NCBI GenBank assembly: GCA_015067895.1
Contig: SVLP01000021.1
Coordinates: 1-44,821, forward strand
DNA: 44,821 bases
Direction: 5' to 3'
Source of the DNA: Oscillospiraceae bacterium
GTDB lineage: Bacteria > Bacillota_A > Clostridia > Oscillospirales > Oscillospiraceae
The notes beneath the pieces were generated by a model. It saw nothing but the letters and a program-made list of their open reading frames with translations. It was not told where the DNA came from and made no database searches. Below, piece by piece: positions 33,354 through 40,504 of the stretch (within the stretch, counting starts at the first letter, position 1; each line of letters starts with the position of its first letter). The translations under genes and the position numbers were made by a program.

Positions 33354-34420
33354 ACACCGGCCTCCACAGCCAGCTGAAGCAGCTGGTCGATGAGCTGGGC
33401 ATAGGGGATGCCGGAGGCGGCAAAGAGCTTGGGATACATGGAGATGGAGGTGAAGCCGGGCAGGGTGTTGATCTCGTTGAAGACGATGCGCTCGTCATCG
33501 TAGCAGACGAAGAAGTCCACACGCGACATCCCCTGGCAGCCGATGGCCTTGTAGCCCTTGACGGCCAGCTCCCGAACCTGCTCCTGGGTCTCCTCGCTGA
33601 TCCGGGCGGGGACATAGCTGGTGGAGGTGTCGGTCACATATTTGGCCTCGTAATCATAGAATTCAGCACCGGAGTCGATCTCGCCGCAGATGGAGGCCAC
33701 GGGATTGTCGTTGCCCATGACGGCGACCTCGACTTCACGGCCCCGGATGAACTCCTCCACGAGGATCTTGTCGTCGTACTTTGCGGCGAACTCCAGAGCC
33801 TTGACCAGGGCGTCCCGGTCAGCGGCCTTGCTCACGCCGACGCTGGAGCCGGTGCCCGCGGGCTTGACGAACATGGGGTAGTCAAAGCGGCTCTCCAGGT
33901 TCTCGACGGTGGTGTCCAGACGGTGCTTCAGGTCAGCAGAGCGCACCAGCTGCCAGGCAGCCTGGGGGATCCCGGCGTTGTCCATGACCAGCTTGGTCAG
34001 GGTCTTGTCCATGGCCACGGCGGAGGCGGAGACATGGGGGCCCACATAGGGGATGCCCGCCAGCTTCAGCAGACCCTGCATGGCACCGTCCTCGCAGTTC
34101 TCACCGTGCATCACGGGGAAGACCACGTCGATGTGCTCACGCACCACGCAGTCGCCCTCGAAGCACAGCAGACCCTGACCCCGGACGGGGGAGATGGCAC
34201 AGCGGCGGTTGCCCTCGCACTCCGCCCAGACTCCGGCGGGGAGCATGGCGTAGTCGGTGCCCTTGAACCAGATCCAATCACCGTCCTTGGTGATGCCCAC
34301 GGGATAGACATTGTACTTTTCCTTGTCGATGTTATTCAGAACAGACTCGGCGGAGCGCAGAGAGACCTCATGCTCCGGGCTCATGCCGCCAAAGAGAATG
34401 CAGACGCTTAACTTTTTCAT
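33350..34420 (-). CDS. ddl: D-alanine--D-alanine ligase
   Basis: A 356-residue ATP-grasp ligase making D-Ala-D-Ala for peptidoglycan precursors. Motifs include FGGMSPEHEVSLRSAESV, HGENCEDGAMQGLL, PYVGP, KPAGTGSSVGVSK and EINTLPGFTSISMYPKL. ATG at 34420 (MKKLSVCILFGG) has GAGG 9 bases upstream; longer starts add no family-like sequence. The ligand motifs look like a normal D-Ala ligase, not a D-Lac or D-Ser type, though this cannot be settled by eye. Promoter at 34441-34470. Confidence 0.94.
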   Translation of the reverse strand: MKKLSVCILFGGMSPEHEVSLRSAESVLNNIDKEKYNVYPVGITKDGDWIWFKGTDYAMLPAGVWAECEGNRRCAISPVRGQGLLCFEGDCVVREHIDVVFPVMHGENCEDGAMQGLLKLAGIPYVGPHVSASAVAMDKTLTKLVMDNAGIPQAAWQLVRSADLKHRLDTTVENLESRFDYPMFVKPAGTGSSVGVSKAADRDALVKALEFAAKYDDKILVEEFIRGREVEVAVMGNDNPVASICGEIDSGAEFYDYEAKYVTDTSTSYVPARISEETQEQVRELAVKGYKAIGCQGMSRVDFFVCYDDERIVFNEINTLPGFTSISMYPKLFAASGIPYAQLIDQLLQLAVEAGV

Positions 34421-34440
34421 ATTTGGAAACCTCATTTCGA

Positions 34441-34470
34441 AGTATAATTTCAAATTCCGTTAATTTACAA
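34441..34470 (-). promoter_or_regulatory. sigma-A promoter for ddl-DUF1934
   Basis: Minus strand: -35 TTGTAA (34465-34470), 18-base spacer, -10 TATACT (34441-34446), about 20 bases before the ATG, back-to-back with a promoter on the other strand. Confidence 0.55.
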
Positions 34471-34477
34471 ATTAGGA

Positions 34478-34506
34478 CTGGAAATTCCAGCCTTCCGTGC
34501 TATAAT
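34478..34506 (+). promoter_or_regulatory. sigma-A promoter for the small plus-strand gene
   Basis: -35 CTGGAA (weak, 34478-34483), 17-base spacer, -10 TATAAT (34501-34506), 35 bases before the GTG start at 34542. Confidence 0.5.
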
Positions 34507-34541
34507 AGGAACACTATCTCAAATCGAAGGAGGGAATCACC

Positions 34542-34949
34542 GTGCAGATCGATCTGACCACAAAGGAATTCCGCTATCTTCTCGACCTGGTCTATATCGG
34601 CAACTGGGTGCTCAACTCCATCCGGGGCGATCAGCGCTTTGCTGACTACGACGCCATCGAAAGCAAGCTCTTCCACCTGTGCCGGGGCACCAAGCTCCAG
34701 TCCCTGGTGGAAAACTGGCAGGGCGAGGAGATCCCCTCCCGGGCCTACGCCGAGGGCGGCATCCACGAAGCCATCGCCTGCTACGAGGACGCGGTGTTCT
34801 ACGAGATCCTGGCCGAGGAGCTAAGCCGCCGGGACATGGAGTACCCGGACATCACCGATGAGAACTACGACGAGATCATCGGCCGGATGGATCGCTATAT
34901 GGAGGAATTCCGCCAGTCCGGCGTTGACCGGCTGGTGCTGGAGGACTGA
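34542..34949 (+). CDS. small conserved-looking protein of unknown function
   Basis: A 135-residue acidic, helical cytosolic protein without signal peptide or membrane segment. It begins QIDLTTKEFRYLLDLVYIGNWVLNS; LVYIGNWVLN and the later EEIPSRAYAEGG may be family motifs, but no function is recognised. GTG start with AAGGAGGG 7-8 bases upstream, an own promoter and a strong terminator (34958-34990) all support a real gene. It stands alone between ddl and murC, transcribed opposite to both. Confidence 0.8.
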   Translation: MQIDLTTKEFRYLLDLVYIGNWVLNSIRGDQRFADYDAIESKLFHLCRGTKLQSLVENWQGEEIPSRAYAEGGIHEAIACYEDAVFYEILAEELSRRDMEYPDITDENYDEIIGRMDRYMEEFRQSGVDRLVLED

Positions 34950-34957
34950 GCTTTTGG

Positions 34958-34991
34958 AATGGCTCGCCGCGTCTGCGGCGAGCCATTTTTC
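34958..34991. terminator. bidirectional terminator between the small gene and murC
   Basis: A perfect 13-bp stem (AATGGCTCGCCGC / GCGGCGAGCCATT) with a GTCT loop, followed by TTT on the plus strand. It also stands 5 bases beyond the stop of murC on the minus strand, so it serves both convergent genes. Confidence 0.85.
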
Positions 34992-34992
34992 G

Positions 34993-36351
34993 TTACTTTA
35001 CCAGTGCTTCACCGGCCCGGTAAATATCGCCCGCACCGACGGTCAGGACGATGTCACCCTCGCGGACATTCTCCCGCAGGAACTCGGTGACCTGGGGCAG
35101 GGTCTCGCAGTAGGTGGCGCCGGGGATCTGAGCCACCAGATCCCGGGAGGAGATGCCGATGTCGTTGCGCTCCCGGGCGGCGTAGATCTCCGCCACCACG
35201 CAGACATCCACCCGCTTGAGCTCCCGGACGAAGTCCTCAAACAGGGCGTGGGTGCGGGTGTAGGTGTGGGGCTGGAAGGCCACCACCACACGCTTGTAGC
35301 CCTGGGTGCGCACCGCGTCGATCAGACAGCTGAGCTCGCCGGGGTGATGGGCGTAGTCGTCATAGACCTTTGCACCGTTATATTCACCCTTGTGCTCCAT
35401 CCGGCGGCCTGCGCCGGTGAAGGTGGCCAAACCGTTGGCAGCGTCCGTGCCGTCCACGCCCAGCATCCATGCCGCACCGGCGGCAGCCAGGGCGTTCAGG
35501 GTGTTGTGCCTGCCGAAGACGGACAGCTCCAGGTGGGCATAGTGCTCGCCGTCGCAGACCACGTCGAACTTACTCCAGTCCTCGCTGATGTTGACCGCCC
35601 GAACGCGGTTGTGCTCACCAAGACCGAAGGAGATGTAGTCCATGCCCTTCAGAGTCTCGACCGTGTTCTCATCGTCGCCGTTGGCCAGGATGCCATTGGT
35701 GGCGAGCTGGGCGAAGGCCCGGAAGCTCTTCTGAACGTCCTGAAGATCCTTGAAGTAGTCCAGGTGATCGGCCTCCACGTTCAGGATGATGGCCAGGGTG
35801 GGATAGAAGTTCAGGAAGCTGTCACAGTATTCGCAGCTCTCCAGCACGATGGTGTCGCCGCCGCCGACCCGGTGACCCGCGCCCAGCAGGGGCAGCGCGC
35901 CGCCGATCATGACGGTGGGATCTTTTTGGGCCTCCATCATGATGTGGGTGACCATGGAGGTGGTGGTGGTCTTGCCATGGGTGCCGCTGACGCACACGGC
36001 GTTGCGGTATTCGCGCATAATCATGCCCCAGGCCTCGGCCCGCTCGAAGACGGGAATGCCCGCGGCACGGGCTGCGGCGATCTCGGGATTGTCATTGTGG
36101 GCGGCAGCGGTGCGGACGATGCAGTCGGCTCCCTGGATGTTCTCGCCCCGGTGGCCGATGGCAACGGAAATGCCATTGCGCAGCAGCTCCTCGGTGGAGC
36201 CGGAAGAATTCATGTCGGAGCCGGTGACGGTGATGCCCCGATCCTTGAGCACCAGTGCCAGCGGGCGCATGCTCACGCCGCCGATGCCCACCATATGGAC
36301 GCGCTTGCCGGGCTTGAGATACTCGGCCAGCTTTTCGTTTCGAATAATCAT
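34993..36351 (-). CDS. murC: UDP-N-acetylmuramate--L-alanine ligase
   Basis: A 452-residue cytosolic Mur ligase that adds L-Ala to UDP-MurNAc. The N-terminal Rossmann domain has HMVGIGGVSM; the ATP-binding loop is SGTHGKTTTTSM; ILNVEADHLDYF, GRHNTLNALAA and VYDDYAHHPGEL complete the Mur ligase pattern. Length is normal. GGAGGG lies 8 bases before the ATG, and a consensus-like promoter is at 36393-36421. Monocistronic, although close to ddl. Confidence 0.96.
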   Translation of the reverse strand: MIIRNEKLAEYLKPGKRVHMVGIGGVSMRPLALVLKDRGITVTGSDMNSSGSTEELLRNGISVAIGHRGENIQGADCIVRTAAAHNDNPEIAAARAAGIPVFERAEAWGMIMREYRNAVCVSGTHGKTTTTSMVTHIMMEAQKDPTVMIGGALPLLGAGHRVGGGDTIVLESCEYCDSFLNFYPTLAIILNVEADHLDYFKDLQDVQKSFRAFAQLATNGILANGDDENTVETLKGMDYISFGLGEHNRVRAVNISEDWSKFDVVCDGEHYAHLELSVFGRHNTLNALAAAGAAWMLGVDGTDAANGLATFTGAGRRMEHKGEYNGAKVYDDYAHHPGELSCLIDAVRTQGYKRVVVAFQPHTYTRTHALFEDFVRELKRVDVCVVAEIYAARERNDIGISSRDLVAQIPGATYCETLPQVTEFLRENVREGDIVLTVGAGDIYRAGEALVK

Positions 36352-36392
36352 AAAGAGTTACCCTCCGTTATGTGCATAAATACAACTAAAAC

Positions 36393-36421
36393 ATTATACC
36401 GTATTTCCATCCCATTTACAA
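36393..36421 (-). promoter_or_regulatory. sigma-A promoter for murC
   Basis: Minus strand: -35 TTGTAA (36416-36421), 17-base spacer, -10 TATAAT (36393-36398), 42 bases before the ATG. Confidence 0.7.
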
Positions 36422-36488
36422 CTGGTATATTTCCCGAAAAGTTTCGCCTTTTCAGGGGTTTTCAGCAGTAATATGTGGTAAAAAGAAC

Positions 36489-36523
36489 AAAATGACTCTG
36501 CGGTACATCCACAGAGTCATTTT
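36489..36523 (-). terminator. terminator of the methyltransferase gene
   Basis: A perfect 12-bp stem (AAAATGACTCTG / CAGAGTCATTTT) with an 11-base loop, directly after the stop of the methyltransferase on the minus strand, followed by TTGTTCTTTT. Confidence 0.8.
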
Positions 36524-36524
36524 G

Positions 36525-37382
36525 CTACCATGTCAGCAGGAGCTTGTCATGGACTTTTTCATTCGTCATTTCTTTTCCGGAATTTTGCAGTCTGTCAATC
36601 ATGGATGTTCCGCAATCAATCAGTACCTCGCGTTCAAATAAGCCATCGGGAATCTCAACAGAAATATCTTTCTTTTTCGATTCGCGCATTCCATTGATCG
36701 ACAGCATCACATACGCGCCGCGCTCCTTGCACTCTGCAATTCTATCCCATAGCAGTTCTATCCGGAAATCCTGCGCACCATATATGATGCTTTGGCTGTG
36801 AGTATAGGGGGGGTCACAGTATACCACATCCCCCTCCCGGGGCTTTTCCATCGCTTTCTCAAAGCTCATCGCCGAGAATTCCGCTTTTTGAATCAGCTCC
36901 GACCACAGCATCACTCTTTTTTCGAATGTCTTGGGCGGAATCGGTTTGTGCGGCCCTCGTGGTGTACTCATATAGCCATCGGCCTTGCGGAATCGGATAA
37001 TGCCGGAATAGCAGGTTCTTGAAAGCAGGCAAAAATCAAGCCCGTTGTGGTTGCGATTGAAACGATCCCGGATTACCTCATACTGCTCAAACGGGTTATC
37101 GTAGTATTTCTCTATTTCACTGGCATAATAATCGATCAGTGCTTGAGGTTCATTTTTTACTGCCTCGAATATTTCAATCAGGAAAGGAAGAATATCACTT
37201 GCATACGCCCGCTCAAAATGCGGATACATGGCAGTTGCGTCCTGCCGAAGCAATTCGCCCAGTACTGCACCGCTTCCTAAGAACGGCTCATAGTAGGCTT
37301 GAAACGAGTCAGGCATATAGGAAACAATGGTGCTCGCAAAACGCTGCTTGCTGCCAATCCATTTCAATAACGCAGGAACCAA
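36525..37382 (-). CDS. type II DNA adenine-N6 methyltransferase (D12/Dam class, alpha)
   Basis: A 285-residue methyltransferase that transfers a methyl group from S-adenosylmethionine to adenine in a specific site. The alpha-class order is present: KWIGSKQRF (residues 7-15), SAM-binding FLGSG (34-38), and catalytic DPPY at 190-193 in VYCDPPYTHSQSI, typical of the D12 class (Dam, DpnIIA, EcoRV-type). TTG at 37382 has a strong GGAGGAGGAG site. Base composition is clearly lower in GC than its neighbours, a sign of transfer. It protects host DNA from the nuclease at 37688. The recognition site cannot be read from sequence. Confidence 0.92.
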   Translation of the reverse strand: MVPALLKWIGSKQRFASTIVSYMPDSFQAYYEPFLGSGAVLGELLRQDATAMYPHFERAYASDILPFLIEIFEAVKNEPQALIDYYASEIEKYYDNPFEQYEVIRDRFNRNHNGLDFCLLSRTCYSGIIRFRKADGYMSTPRGPHKPIPPKTFEKRVMLWSELIQKAEFSAMSFEKAMEKPREGDVVYCDPPYTHSQSIIYGAQDFRIELLWDRIAECKERGAYVMLSINGMRESKKKDISVEIPDGLFEREVLIDCGTSMIDRLQNSGKEMTNEKVHDKLLLTW

Positions 37383-37408
37383 TACTCCTCCTCCTTTCGT
37401 AACTTATA

Positions 37409-37443
37409 GTCTGTAGACGTAAAGTCTACACCAAGATTATAAT
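37409..37443 (+). promoter_or_regulatory. C-box and -10 of the controller/endonuclease promoter
   Basis: Overlapping inverted repeats GTCT GT AGAC (37409-37418) and TGTAGAC GTAAA GTCTACA (37412-37430) stand where the -35 of the plus-strand promoter should be; no -35 consensus is seen there, while a -10 TATAAT follows at 37438-37443. This is the usual arrangement of a promoter that needs its C protein as activator. Confidence 0.7.
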
Positions 37444-37464
37444 CTTTGCAATGGGGGGTGTCAA
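37436..37464 (-). promoter_or_regulatory. consensus sigma-A promoter of the methyltransferase gene
   Basis: Minus strand: -35 TTGACA (37459-37464), 17-base spacer, -10 TATAAT (37436-37441), perfect consensus. Its -10 overlaps the -10 of the plus-strand promoter, and its start point falls in the C-box. The methyltransferase can thus be made first without activator and be repressed as C protein accumulates. Confidence 0.8.
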
Positions 37465-37467
37465 GTT

Positions 37468-37704
37468 ATGTCGTCAGATATTTCTGTTCGTTTTGGCAAA
37501 GCCATACGAACACTTCGCTGCAAGGAAAGAATTTCGCAGGAAGAGCTCGCATACCGATGTGGGTTACACAGAACCTATGTCAGTGATGTTGAACTTGGAA
37601 AGCGTAATGTTTCTTTGGAAAACATTGATCGGATTTCCCAGGCATTGAATATTACACTGGCAGATTTGTTCACGGAGGTAGATCACATTGAAAGCGTTTC
37701 CTGA
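37468..37704 (+). CDS. restriction-modification controller (C) protein, XRE-type
   Basis: A 78-residue helix-turn-helix protein; the HTH core is ISQEELAYRCGLHRTYVSDVELGKRNVS (given here as residues about 22-49), followed by LENIDRISQALNI. Length and plan match C proteins that activate their own and the nuclease gene. A G-run (GGGGGG) lies about 8 bases upstream of ATG 37468. Its end overlaps the start of the nuclease gene by 17 bases, a coupling normal for C-R pairs. Confidence 0.88.
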   Translation: MSSDISVRFGKAIRTLRCKERISQEELAYRCGLHRTYVSDVELGKRNVSLENIDRISQALNITLADLFTEVDHIESVS

Positions 37705-38524
37705 ATTTCAGCACCAGTCTTCCGATTTTTGGGCACTGGTAAAATTCGTCTCGCAGGAGCTCGGATATACCGACAGACGAACCAAATCTATTCGTACTTA
37801 CAACGAAGACGAAATTGTCAAGCTTCTCGATTCCAAAAACTTTCTGGTCAATTATGCATTGGTTCAGGATGTTACTGCATACTCCCAAAAACGTGCTGCA
37901 ATTCTAAATGAACAGGCACGGTCTAACCTGATGGATGCCGATGGTGCACGCTTGGTTTATGAATCACTTTCTCCGCTTTCTGCCGACCAGAATTTTCTAT
38001 GCACCATTCCCATGAATAAGCAAAAAGGAGCCATGAAACAGGTCGCATACCTGACCGCTTCCATAAACATTTTAGCTGAAAAGACATTGCGGGAAGCGGG
38101 GCTGTTTACCGGCGAAAAGTGCTTTAACGACGACCCGCGCAGCCTTGTTTATGCTGTGGATCAATACGGCTATATTGCCGGTGCTTCCTCCCGGCGCATG
38201 GACGGAGCATATCCCGATGTTATCAACCCCAAGATTGTGTGGGAGGTAAAAGAATACTATTATACTACCTCGTTTGGCAGCCGGGTTGCTGATGGCATTT
38301 ATGAAACACGTCTGGATGGACATGAAATCCGGGATATTTCTGCACGAACCCTTCGTCCCATCGTACATGTTATGTTTATCGACGGCTTCAGAACATGGTG
38401 GGTAGATGGCAAATCCTATCTTTGCCGACTTATCGATATGTTGAACGAAGGTCTTGTGGATGAAGTCATTGTTGGTCGTGAAGTGTTGACCCGTTGGCCT
38501 GAAGTACTGCGCAGCGTTCTGTAA
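37688..38524 (+). CDS. type II restriction endonuclease (PD-(D/E)XK type)
   Basis: A 278-residue protein whose catalytic signature is Pro176-Asp177, then after eight residues Glu186-Val187-Lys188 (PD-X8-EVK, in the segment YPDVINPKIVWEVKEYY), which is the metal-binding core of PD-(D/E)XK nucleases. The specific subfamily and cut site are not recognised. TTG at 37688 has GGAGG 9 bases upstream, inside the C gene. Base composition is low in GC like the other two genes of the island. Context (methyltransferase plus C protein) makes the nuclease call firm even without a family match. Confidence 0.85.
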   Translation: MKAFPEFQHQSSDFWALVKFVSQELGYTDRRTKSIRTYNEDEIVKLLDSKNFLVNYALVQDVTAYSQKRAAILNEQARSNLMDADGARLVYESLSPLSADQNFLCTIPMNKQKGAMKQVAYLTASINILAEKTLREAGLFTGEKCFNDDPRSLVYAVDQYGYIAGASSRRMDGAYPDVINPKIVWEVKEYYYTTSFGSRVADGIYETRLDGHEIRDISARTLRPIVHVMFIDGFRTWWVDGKSYLCRLIDMLNEGLVDEVIVGREVLTRWPEVLRSVL

Positions 38525-38539
38525 TCCATTTGGATAACA

Positions 38540-38575
38540 TCAGGGCATCCTCTTTTGAAGATGCCCTGACTTTTA
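38540..38575. terminator. terminator between the endonuclease gene and prfB
   Basis: A 10-bp stem (TCAGGGCATC / GATGCCCTGA) with a 10-base loop followed by CTTTTATTT on the plus strand, 16 bases after the nuclease stop. It also lies just beyond the prfB stop on the minus strand. Confidence 0.75.
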
Positions 38576-38576
38576 T

Positions 38577-39701
38577 TTACTTCTGCACCCAATTGCCGGT
38601 GGCCAGGCAGTTGAGGTAGCTCTCGATGAAGGGATCCAGGGCACCGTCCATGACGTTGTCAACGTTGCTGGTCTCGCAGCCGGTGCGGGTGTCCTTGACC
38701 AGGGTGTAGGGCATGAAGACATAGTTGCGGATCTGGGAGCCCCACTCGATCTTCTGCTGGACGCCCTTGATGTCGGCGATGTTGGCCAGGTGCTCGCGCT
38801 CGCGGATCTCGACGAGCTTGGAGCGCAGCATCCGCAGGCAGGTCTCCTTGTTCTGGAACTGGCTGCGCTCGGTCTGGCAGGAGACCACGATGCCGCTCTT
38901 GTGGATCAGACGGACGGCAGAGGAGGTCTTGTTGACCTTCTGGCCGCCTGCGCCGGAGGAGCGGTAGACCTGCATCTCGTAATCCTCGGGCCGGATCTCG
39001 AAGTCTTCGGACTCGTCGGCGATCTCGGGGATGACCTCGATGGCGGAGAAGGAGGTCTGACGGCGGGCGTTTGCATCGAAGGGGGAAACGCGCACCAGAC
39101 GGTGGACGCCGTTCTCACCCTTCAGGAAGCCGTAGGCATTCTCGCCGGTGACCATGATGGTGGCGGACTTCAGACCGGCCTCATCGCCCTCCTGATAGTC
39201 CATGATCTGGTAGTCGAAGCCGCTGCGCTCAGCCCAGCGGGTGTACATGCGGTAGAGCATCTGGCACCAGTCCTGGGCCTCGGTGCCGCCCGCACCGGCC
39301 TGGAAGCTCATGAGCGCGTTGTTGCGGTCATACTTGCCGGTCAGCAGGGTCTGCAGGCGGCAGGTCTCCATGTCCTTGGCCAGCTTGTCGAAGCCTTCGA
39401 CCAGCTCGCCCAGCATGGAGTCGTCGTCCTCCTCGGCGGCCATCTCGCAGATGGTCATCAGGTCGTCCCAGGAGGAGCACATGGCCTCGTACTTCTCGAT
39501 CTTGCTCTCGGTCTGCTTGGCCTGGACAACGATCTTCTGGCTCTTGTCGGGATTGTCCCAGAAGCCGGGAGCCTCCTGCATGGCCTGCAGACGCTCCAGC
39601 TCATTCTTCAGACCCTCCAGATTCAGAGAATCCGCCAGACCGTCCAGGGCGGGACGGATGTCATTCAGTTTACCCTTGTAGGCGTCAAATTCAATGTTCA
39701 T
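38577..39701 (-). CDS. prfB: peptide chain release factor 2
   Basis: A 374-residue RF2 that reads UAA and UGA. The tripeptide specificity motif SPF is at residues 206-208 and the catalytic GGQ at 252-254 (GAGGQKVNKT). Unlike most prfB genes it has no programmed frameshift: the frame around residues 22-32 (LADSLNLEGLK) is continuous and has no internal UGA. ATG at 39701 with GGAG 8 bases upstream is preferred; the longer upstream frame (to 39821) gives a non-family sequence. Promoter at 39750-39778. Confidence 0.94.
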   Translation of the reverse strand: MNIEFDAYKGKLNDIRPALDGLADSLNLEGLKNELERLQAMQEAPGFWDNPDKSQKIVVQAKQTESKIEKYEAMCSSWDDLMTICEMAAEEDDDSMLGELVEGFDKLAKDMETCRLQTLLTGKYDRNNALMSFQAGAGGTEAQDWCQMLYRMYTRWAERSGFDYQIMDYQEGDEAGLKSATIMVTGENAYGFLKGENGVHRLVRVSPFDANARRQTSFSAIEVIPEIADESEDFEIRPEDYEMQVYRSSGAGGQKVNKTSSAVRLIHKSGIVVSCQTERSQFQNKETCLRMLRSKLVEIREREHLANIADIKGVQQKIEWGSQIRNYVFMPYTLVKDTRTGCETSNVDNVMDGALDPFIESYLNCLATGNWVQK

Positions 39702-39749
39702 ATCCAATACTCCATAGAAAATAAAGTGGTATCCATAACAAATCAATTT

Positions 39750-39778
39750 ATTATAGCGGAAAAACACCATTCTGTAAA
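39750..39778 (-). promoter_or_regulatory. sigma-A promoter for prfB
   Basis: Minus strand: -35 TTTACA (39773-39778), 17-base spacer, -10 TATAAT (39750-39755), about 49 bases before the ATG. Confidence 0.7.
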
Positions 39779-39814
39779 GGGGCTTTTTGCCGTTTTTTTC
39801 GCCCCACGCCACCC

Positions 39815-39843
39815 TTGACACCGCTCCCCTTTTCCTTTATAAT
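39815..39843 (+). promoter_or_regulatory. perfect-consensus sigma-A promoter upstream of the tRNA
   Basis: -35 TTGACA (39815-39820), 17-base spacer, -10 TATAAT (39838-39843). The start point should be near 39850, 6 bases before a partial tRNA-Arg copy at 39856, and about 143 bases before the intact tRNA gene. Confidence 0.85.
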
Positions 39844-39855
39844 GTATCCATCCAT

Positions 39856-39877
39856 GCGCCAGTAGCTCAGCTGGATA
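39856..39877 (+). repeat. partial 5' copy of tRNA-Arg
   Basis: 22 bases identical to the first 22 of the intact tRNA gene at 39993 (GCGCCAGTAGCTCAGCTGGATA), after which the sequences differ (CACCG versus GAGCA). It cannot fold as a tRNA. The 115 bases between it and the intact gene contain inverted repeats GCAGATGGC / GCCATCTGC and CCGCC / GGCGG. It may be one side of an insertion scar. Confidence 0.85.
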
Positions 39878-39992
39878 CACCGCCCGCAGGCGGCGTGCAG
39901 ATGGCAACCGAGCAGCGCGAGGCTCTTAGCCATCTGCTGAACATCCACCGCGAAGCGGCGTTCGGTACATCTTCAATCCTATATCGCAACAC

Positions 39993-40069
39993 GCGCCAGT
40001 AGCTCAGCTGGATAGAGCATCCGCCTCCTAAGCGGAAGGTCGGGGGTTCGAATCCCTTCTGGTGTGCCA
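39993..40069 (+). tRNA. tRNA-Arg (anticodon CCT)
   Basis: A complete 77-base cloverleaf with encoded CCA. The acceptor stem GCGCCAG pairs with CTGGTGT (two G-U pairs), the D arm is GCTCAGCTGGATAGAGC, the anticodon stem TCCGC / GCGGA holds the loop CTCCTAA (anticodon CCT, reads AGG), and the T arm is GGGGG TTCGAAT CCCTT. A terminator follows at once. Confidence 0.96.
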
Positions 40070-40113
40070 AGAACCAGCCGGAACCATCGGTTCCGGCTGG
40101 TTCTCTTTTTTGG
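40070..40113 (+). terminator. terminator of tRNA-Arg
   Basis: A perfect 16-bp stem (AGAACCAGCCGGAACC / GGTTCCGGCTGGTTCT) with an ATC loop, followed by CTTTTTT, starting on the base right after the encoded CCA. Confidence 0.92.
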
Positions 40114-40212
40114 CATGCAAGCGCAATGACGCAAATGCTTTCTCCGTTTCGCCCACAGTCTGTTCCGCTGTGCATGACCGCGCAAGCGGACATCCTCTCC
40201 CCGCTCGAAAAA

Positions 40213-40309
40213 GTTGTATAAAATGGTTGTTTTCCCGAAATATAGTTGTACGAATATGGTCATTTTGCACAAATTCGTTGTTGACAGGTTCAATAATCAG
40301 TGATAAAGT
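40213..40309 (+). promoter_or_regulatory. promoter of the glycoside hydrolase with phased upstream repeats
   Basis: -35 TTGACA (40281-40286), 17-base spacer, -10 TAAAGT (40304-40309). GTTGT begins at 40213, 40245 and 40277, exactly 32 bases apart (about three helical turns), with partial similarity of the sequences that follow; the third overlaps the -35. This may be a regulator binding array. Nothing else is recognised in 40114-40212. Confidence 0.55.
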
Positions 40310-40391
40310 AAACTTGGCAATGTGTACGGCGCTGATCCCTGCGCCGCCTGGATCACAGTTCCGAAAATTAAATCAAGAAGGAGCACGAGCT

Positions 40392-40403
40392 ATGAACAAA
40401 TGA
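40392..40403 (+). CDS. possible three-codon leader peptide (Met-Asn-Lys)
   Basis: ATG AAC AAA TGA directly behind a strong ribosome site (AAGGAG, 8 bases before the ATG), in the leader of the glycoside hydrolase transcript. Either a regulatory minicistron or the remains of a lost gene. It lies 101 bases before the large gene's ATG. Confidence 0.4.
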   Translation: MNK

Positions 40404-40504
40404 CTTCGGTCAAAATCGTCCGTACTGCCGTCCCTGTCCGCAGTACCTCCGGATGATGGGTCGGCATACAAACACAAGGAAAAAGTGAAAGGAAGGATAC
40501 AAAC

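Noticed and set aside
39856..39935. a second tRNA gene
   Set aside because: Only the first 22 bases match; no anticodon arm, T arm or acceptor 3' strand can be formed.
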